A DNA stretch of 64,000 bases from Opitutus terrae PB90-1 (GTDB lineage Bacteria; Verrucomicrobiota; Verrucomicrobiia; Opitutales; Opitutaceae): contig NC_010571.1 in NCBI RefSeq assembly GCF_000019965.1, forward strand, positions 4,535,001 to 4,599,000, in the 5' to 3' direction. The translations under genes were made by a program, and so were the position numbers. The first letter of the stretch is position 1. Each line of letters begins with the position of its first letter. Below, in pieces: positions 60,299-64,000 of this stretch. The notes beneath the pieces were generated by a model, which worked only from the letters and a program-made list of their open reading frames with translations, was not told the origin of the DNA and did not search any database.

Positions 60299-60679
60299 CT
60301 ACTTGCGGGCTTTGACCAACCCGAGCGCTTTCTTGATATTCTGTACGCTCGGCAGCGAAATCCCCACGGCCTTGGCGATCTCCGCGCCGGTCTTGCCGGA
60401 CTCCACCAGCGACTTCACTTTTGACTTCGTCTCGGCGGTGATGACCGCGCGCTTGCGGCGCTTCTTGCCACCCGCGGCTGGCTGCGCTTTCGCGGCGGCC
60501 CGGCCGCCTTTGCCGCGTTGCGCGGCACGCACGGCGGCCGCGAACGCGTCGACGCTTTCAAACCCATAACGGGACGGCAATGCGGCCAGCTCGCGATTGA
60601 GTTCCGCGGCGATGCTCTTCTCCAGGGCAGCAACTTTGGCTTTCGTGGCCGCCAGCGCTTTGATTTTGTCGGTTACCAT
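60299..60679 (-). CDS. Small basic HTH DNA-binding protein with coiled-coil N-terminus
   Basis: A 126-residue protein in three parts. Residues 1-45 (TDKIKALAATKAKVAALEKSIAAEL) look like a coiled coil. Residues about 60-85 form an Ala/Lys/Arg-rich linker with GKGGRAAAKAQPAAGGKKRRKRA. Residues about 85-126 contain a helix-turn-helix (SGKTGAEIAKAVGISLPSVQNIKKALGL), of the resolvase/Sigma-70 type. The combination of dimerisation helix, basic tail and HTH suggests a nucleoid-associated or local transcription regulator. ATG 60679 (MVTDKIK) is preferred over the longer frame. It is divergent from the MBL gene. Confidence 0.7.
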   Translation of the reverse strand: MVTDKIKALAATKAKVAALEKSIAAELNRELAALPSRYGFESVDAFAAAVRAAQRGKGGRAAAKAQPAAGGKKRRKRAVITAETKSKVKSLVESGKTGAEIAKAVGISLPSVQNIKKALGLVKARK

Positions 60680-60833
60680 AGGAACGGCAAACCTACGCGC
60701 ACCCGTCACTATAGCAAGTAGTCTATAGACGAATGAGTGGCGTTTATCATTCCCCGCCGCGAGCGGTGCATCCGTTGGCGCATCAAAAGAGGATCAGACT
60801 TGCACGACGCCCGCTCCCGGTGACTTTAGCGCC

Positions 60834-61652
60834 ATGGCCCGGATACCGCTCGAAGACAATTTCACCGATGTGATCGGCAAGGCGCAGCGCGGGCTGCACA
60901 TCACGGACGCGGACCTCGCGGGCCGCGCCGGCATCTCAACCGAGGATCTGGCCGCGCTCAAATCGGGTCGGCCGCTCGTCGCCGTGCTCCGGCGGGTGGC
61001 CCGCCACCTCCGGCTCAGTCCGGACGCTTTGGAGGCGCTGGCGACCAATGCCTGGTATCCGGCGCAACCCAATTTCCCGACCGGCTTTGCCGCTTTCAAC
61101 ACCCGTTACGATGACATGACGGTGAACAGCTACCTCGTGTGGGACGCACGCTCCAAGCAGGCCGCCGCGTTCGACACCGGCGCCGACAGCCAGGCCCTGG
61201 TCGATACGGCGGCAGCCGAGCACCTGTCGGTCCGGTATTTGTTCCTCACCCATACCCACGAAGATCACATTGCTGATCTGGCACGGTTGGTCGCCGCGAC
61301 CGGCGCCGAAGTTTGGAGCCACGAGAAAGAACCGCTGCCCGGCGCCAAGACGTTTCGGGAGAACGCGCATTTCCACCTCGGTCCGCTCGCGATCAAGACG
61401 CTGCTCACGCCCGGGCATTCGCCGGGACTGACCACCTTTTACGTGACCGGCCTCAGCTGGCCGCTCGCGGTCACGGGAGACGCGATCTTCGCCAGCTCGA
61501 TCGGAGGCAGCACGACCGATTTCGAGCAGCAATATCGTGCGACCCGCGACAAGGTCCTGAGTCTGCCGCGCGACACCGTTCTCGCGCCGGGGCACGGTCC
61601 GCTCACGACGGTCGCGCAGGAAAAACAGGCCAATCCTTTTTTTGCGCGTTAA
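60834..61652 (+). CDS. HTH-metallo-beta-lactamase-fold fusion protein
   Basis: A 272-residue protein. Residues about 8-70 form a Xre-like helix-turn-helix (AQRGLHITDADLAGRAGISTEDLAALKSGRP). Residues about 85-270 form a metallo-beta-lactamase-fold hydrolase: HTHEDH at 140-145, TPGHSPGLTTFYVTG, and a late GHGPLTT. Glyoxalase II-like MBL proteins hydrolyse thioesters. An HTH fused to such a domain suggests transcription control by a small metabolite, or a DNA-bound hydrolase. ATG 60834 is the natural start, 154 bases from the divergent HTH gene. Confidence 0.8.
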   Translation: MARIPLEDNFTDVIGKAQRGLHITDADLAGRAGISTEDLAALKSGRPLVAVLRRVARHLRLSPDALEALATNAWYPAQPNFPTGFAAFNTRYDDMTVNSYLVWDARSKQAAAFDTGADSQALVDTAAAEHLSVRYLFLTHTHEDHIADLARLVAATGAEVWSHEKEPLPGAKTFRENAHFHLGPLAIKTLLTPGHSPGLTTFYVTGLSWPLAVTGDAIFASSIGGSTTDFEQQYRATRDKVLSLPRDTVLAPGHGPLTTVAQEKQANPFFAR

Positions 61653-61739
61653 GTGCTGGCCGAACCAGAGCCGGCCTCGGCAGCGGTGACTTCCAGCTGC
61701 CGTTTTGCTGCCATTTTCCTTAACTGATTGATTATCAGT
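61653..61739. other. AT-richer gap between MBL gene and tRNA-Cys
   Basis: About 87 bases with no gene. CATTTTCCTTAACTGATTGATTATCAGTT-type sequence near 61711-61739 has a small TGATTGATTATCA dyad. It could end the tRNA transcript (minus strand), but no convincing T-tract hairpin is seen. Confidence 0.3.
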
Positions 61740-61814
61740 TGGAGGCGCGGGCCGGAATTGAACCGGCGCATAGAGGTTTTGCAGACCTCGGCCTTACCAC
61801 TTGGCTACCGCGCC
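61740..61814 (-). tRNA. tRNA-Cys (anticodon GCA), with encoded CCA
   Basis: Read on the minus strand: the acceptor stem GGCGCGG pairs with CCGCGCC, the anticodon loop CTGCAAA carries GCA, and a GGTTCAATTCC-type T-arm is present. TGG at 61740-61742 (plus strand) encodes CCA. Total 75 bases including CCA. It is the only tRNA seen in the window. Confidence 0.95.
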
Positions 61815-61844
61815 CTAGAAACTGAGATCCCGCCACTTACAGTT

Positions 61845-61958
61845 CGGTGCCCCTCGAGGAGACGTGCCGTAAGCTGGGAGAGTGGAACTTACTACGCGCG
61901 GCAAAAAGTCAACGGCAAGGAAAAACCCTGCCGATTCGGCCCCTTGCTCGGTTTCTAA
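61845..61958 (+). pseudogene. Possible integrase N-terminal remnant beside tRNA-Cys
   Basis: The frame ending at TAA 61956-61958 encodes AVSWESGTYYARQKVNGKEK, which resembles the N-terminal SAM-like/beta region of tyrosine recombinases (a 'GxYYARxxVNGK'-type segment), then stops. The upstream part overlaps the tRNA gene and cannot be a normal start. If real it is a decayed integrase of an element once inserted at this tRNA. The resemblance is short. Confidence 0.35.
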
Positions 61959-62109
61959 CTGCCCCTCCCCTTGGGCATCGAGCCGACAGAAAACCTCGGG
62001 CCTCACCCTTTCTGCCTACGACTGGCGCATGAGTATTTAACCCTAGTTTTTCGTTGAGGTTTACACTCCAGAAAAACCCGTTCCGTGCCGATACGTAACC
62101 GCCCAAGTC
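61959..62109 (+). other. Leader region of the lectin/beta-repeat gene
   Basis: 151 bases, visibly AT-richer than coding DNA (e.g. GAGTATTTAACCCTAGTTTT at 62030-62049). It presumably contains the promoter of the following surface-protein gene. No clear Shine-Dalgarno precedes the ATG (CCGCCCAAGTC). Confidence 0.4.
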
Positions 62110-64000
62110 ATGAAGGTCCACCGCGAGCCTCTCGTCCATCGCCGCCTTCTCCGCGGCTGGATCGCCGCGTTCGCAGCCTTTTTCCTGGCAGTTCAGGCGC
62201 GCGGACAACTGGTCGTCGTCAATGAAACCTTCAAAGATACGACCTTCGCTGCTGGAGCTTCCTGGGTGGTCGGCGGCACCAACTACACGCCGAACCTGAC
62301 CGCCGCGAGCGGCGTGGATTCCCCGGGCAACGGCTGGTTGCGACTCACGAGTGCAGGCGGTCAGCAAGCGACGTACGCGTATGACTCGCAGTCGTTCAAC
62401 GGCGCGGACGCCACGATCGCCGTAAAGTTCAGCTACGCAGCCTACGGCGGCTCCGGTGCGGACGGCATCACCTTCTTCCTGGCCGACGCGAGCAAGACGT
62501 TCTCCGTGGGCGCGTATGGTGGCAGTCTCGGTTACGCCCAGAAGACCCTCGTCGCCGGCGGCGAAGCAGACATTCAGGGCATGAACGGCGGCTACATCGG
62601 TCTGGGCATTGACGAGTTTGGCAACTACTCGAATGCCACCGAGGGCCGTATCGGCGGCATCGGTTCCAATCCGGGGAATGTTTCTGTACGCGGCCCTGGC
62701 TCCAGCTACAGCGGATACGACTACCTGGGCGGCACGGGCTCGCTGAGCACGCCGATCGCCTTCTCGGGCGCCAGCCGGCCGACGGGCGACAATGCCCGAA
62801 TCTTCCAGGTCGTCATCACCGCCACCAACCAGCTGACGGTGTTCATGCAGGCCGGCGAAACTGCGCCGATGGAGGCCCTCTACTCGATCGACCTTTCCGG
62901 CTATGCCCGGCCCGAAGACCTGATCCTGGGGTTCACCGGCAGCACGGGCGGTTCGACCAACATCCACGAAATCCAGGGCCTGTCGCTCACGAGCCTGAAG
63001 GCCGATCTTTGGACCAACAGCGGCGGTACGAGCACCTGGGCGAACGGTTCGAACTGGGATGGCACCGACGGCAACATTCCCGAGGTGGGCGCCGACATCC
63101 TGCTCAACAACCGTTACGTGAGCACGCCGCAGACGATCGATGTGGGTGGTACGCGCTCGATCCGCAGCCTCCAGATCGACGCGCCCTTCGCCTACACGCT
63201 CAACAACGGCGCCATCGAATTCAACGACCAAGGCGTGCTCGGGCCGTCGGGGATCTTCGTTTCCAAGGGCAACGGCTCCGCCAATCACACCGTGAATTCC
63301 GCGCTGGTGGCGCGGAACGCCATCACGATCACCAACAGCAGCACGGGCACGCTGCAGTTGAACGGCACGCTCGCCACCGACGGCAACGCGGTCACGCTCA
63401 GCGGCACGGGCAACACCGCGCTCGCGGGCGTGGTTTCCGGCGGCGGCAGCATCACAAAACTCGGCGCCGGCAACGCAACACTATCAGGCAACAACACCTA
63501 CTCCGGTGGCACGACGTTGCAGGCCGGCACGCTCACCGCCGGGCACAACAATGCCTTCGGCACCGGCGATATCACGATCAAGGGCGGCACGCTCGCCTCC
63601 AGCGCCGGGAACGTCGTCGCCAACGCCGTCGTCCTCAAGGGCAATGCCGGGGTGAGCAACATCACGACCAGCGGCACGCTCACTCAGACCGGAGGCAACT
63701 ACACGCTGTCGATGGCCAACGCCACGCAGTCCGGTGTTGTGAACCTGTCGAACAACACGACCTCGCGCAGCCTGACCGTCGCCGTCGGCAGCGGCACTTC
63801 GACGATCTCGGGCGTGATTCAGGACGGCGGTGGCAGCACGGCCGGCAATCTCACCAAGACGGGCTCAGGCACGTTGGTGCTCGGCGGGGCCAACACCTAC
63901 ACTGGCACGACCTCGATCGACGCCGGCACCCTGCAACTCGGCGCGAATGACCGGCTGGCGGATACGAGCAGCGTGAGCATCGCCGCGTCCGGCACACTCA
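62110..64000 (+). CDS. Lectin-domain autotransporter-type beta-strand-repeat surface protein (3' end outside window)
   Basis: A partial protein of 630 visible residues, open to the window end. A signal peptide (about 15-33, WIAAFAAFFLAVQARG) is followed by a bacterial L-type (legume) lectin-like domain (about 35-295), with the characteristic GADGITFFLAD and MNGGYIGLGIDEFGNY. Then come 'autotransporter-associated beta strand' repeats (from about 300), each with GNLTKTGSGTLVLGGANTYT-type units, e.g. TKLGAGNATLSGNNTYSGGTTLQAGTL. Such proteins are large, secreted or surface anchored, and common in Verrucomicrobiota. The lectin suggests polysaccharide binding. It is transcribed away from tRNA-Cys. 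Confidence 0.9.
   Translation, partial: MKVHREPLVHRRLLRGWIAAFAAFFLAVQARGQLVVVNETFKDTTFAAGASWVVGGTNYTPNLTAASGVDSPGNGWLRLTSAGGQQATYAYDSQSFNGADATIAVKFSYAAYGGSGADGITFFLADASKTFSVGAYGGSLGYAQKTLVAGGEADIQGMNGGYIGLGIDEFGNYSNATEGRIGGIGSNPGNVSVRGPGSSYSGYDYLGGTGSLSTPIAFSGASRPTGDNARIFQVVITATNQLTVFMQAGETAPMEALYSIDLSGYARPEDLILGFTGSTGGSTNIHEIQGLSLTSLKADLWTNSGGTSTWANGSNWDGTDGNIPEVGADILLNNRYVSTPQTIDVGGTRSIRSLQIDAPFAYTLNNGAIEFNDQGVLGPSGIFVSKGNGSANHTVNSALVARNAITITNSSTGTLQLNGTLATDGNAVTLSGTGNTALAGVVSGGGSITKLGAGNATLSGNNTYSGGTTLQAGTLTAGHNNAFGTGDITIKGGTLASSAGNVVANAVVLKGNAGVSNITTSGTLTQTGGNYTLSMANATQSGVVNLSNNTTSRSLTVAVGSGTSTISGVIQDGGGSTAGNLTKTGSGTLVLGGANTYTGTTSIDAGTLQLGANDRLADTSSVSIAASGTL

Noticed and set aside
61711-61739. 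TGATTGATTATCA dyad as an att site
   Set aside because: Too short and AT-rich to claim; no second copy was seen in the window.
1-64000. CRISPR array, rRNA operon, complete IS element, prophage
   Set aside because: No array of regular direct repeats with unique spacers, no rRNA-like sequence and no transposase or phage structural gene was seen; the tandem repeats found are short and without spacers.

Overview
High-GC chromosomal window, roughly two-thirds G+C by eye, densely coding on both strands. It suggests a member of the Verrucomicrobiota, most likely Opitutaceae (Opitutus-like). The reasons are several Tat-exported Gfo/Idh/MocA oxidoreductases, a giant lectin plus autotransporter-type beta-repeat protein, TonB-dependent receptors with an STN domain, a Gram-negative TamA/TamB pair, and abundant interspersed palindromes of the kind that encode 'HGRDARAT'-like peptides when they fall in genes. 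The assignment is inference from content; no 16S or other marker was compared.

Layout. 1-1834 (+): the end of a DinG-type helicase, a PP2C phosphatase and a small TPR protein. 1888-12728 (-): a YugP-type membrane protease, tamA/tamB, an M3 oligopeptidase and a TonB-dependent receptor. 12823-16401: a small ferredoxin (-), a rhomboid protease (+) and the Prc/Tsp tail-specific protease (+). 16423-18430 (-): prmC-prfA (translation termination). 18515-24032: an HAD phosphatase (+), then on the minus strand a CHASE2 cyclase with an Ala-rich FecR-domain protein, and a small lysozyme-fold exported protein. 24294-28535 (+): an ECF sigma factor, a FecR-type anti-sigma factor and a TonB transducer receptor, which form a complete cell-surface signalling module. 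28613-31159: an SNF2 helicase whose reading frame has absorbed repeat DNA.

31262-41453 is the most accessory-looking block. It holds four Tat-signal Gfo/Idh/MocA oxidoreductases, interspersed with HEAT-repeat proteins, discoidin-like proteins and a DoxX-type membrane protein, and probably serves extracytoplasmic sugar oxidation. It is followed by an Agl23-like membrane protein with a GT2 glycosyltransferase, and by an AT-richer gene for an S41-family protein that has lost both catalytic residues.

45501-50640 (-) is an amino-acid and lipid housekeeping block (serA, plsY, lysC, thrC). 50903-53777 holds an HD hydrolase, a dGTPase and an unknown protein. 53889-57684 (-) is truA-comF-accD-folC; this AccD lacks the four zinc cysteines. 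57842-61652 holds an HAD phosphatase, ruvX, a MoeB-rhodanese fusion, a basic HTH protein and an HTH-metallo-beta-lactamase fusion. 61740-61814 is tRNA-Cys(GCA), next to what looks like an integrase remnant. The window ends inside the lectin/beta-repeat surface protein.

The most notable observations are the zinc-ribbon-less AccD, the S41 pseudo-protease, at least four families of interspersed palindromic or tandem repeats (some in-frame in a helicase gene, one filling the lysC-thrC gap up to the thrC start codon), and the Gfo/Idh/MocA cluster with one EKP-to-EKL variant. No CRISPR array, rRNA, complete IS element or prophage was seen.
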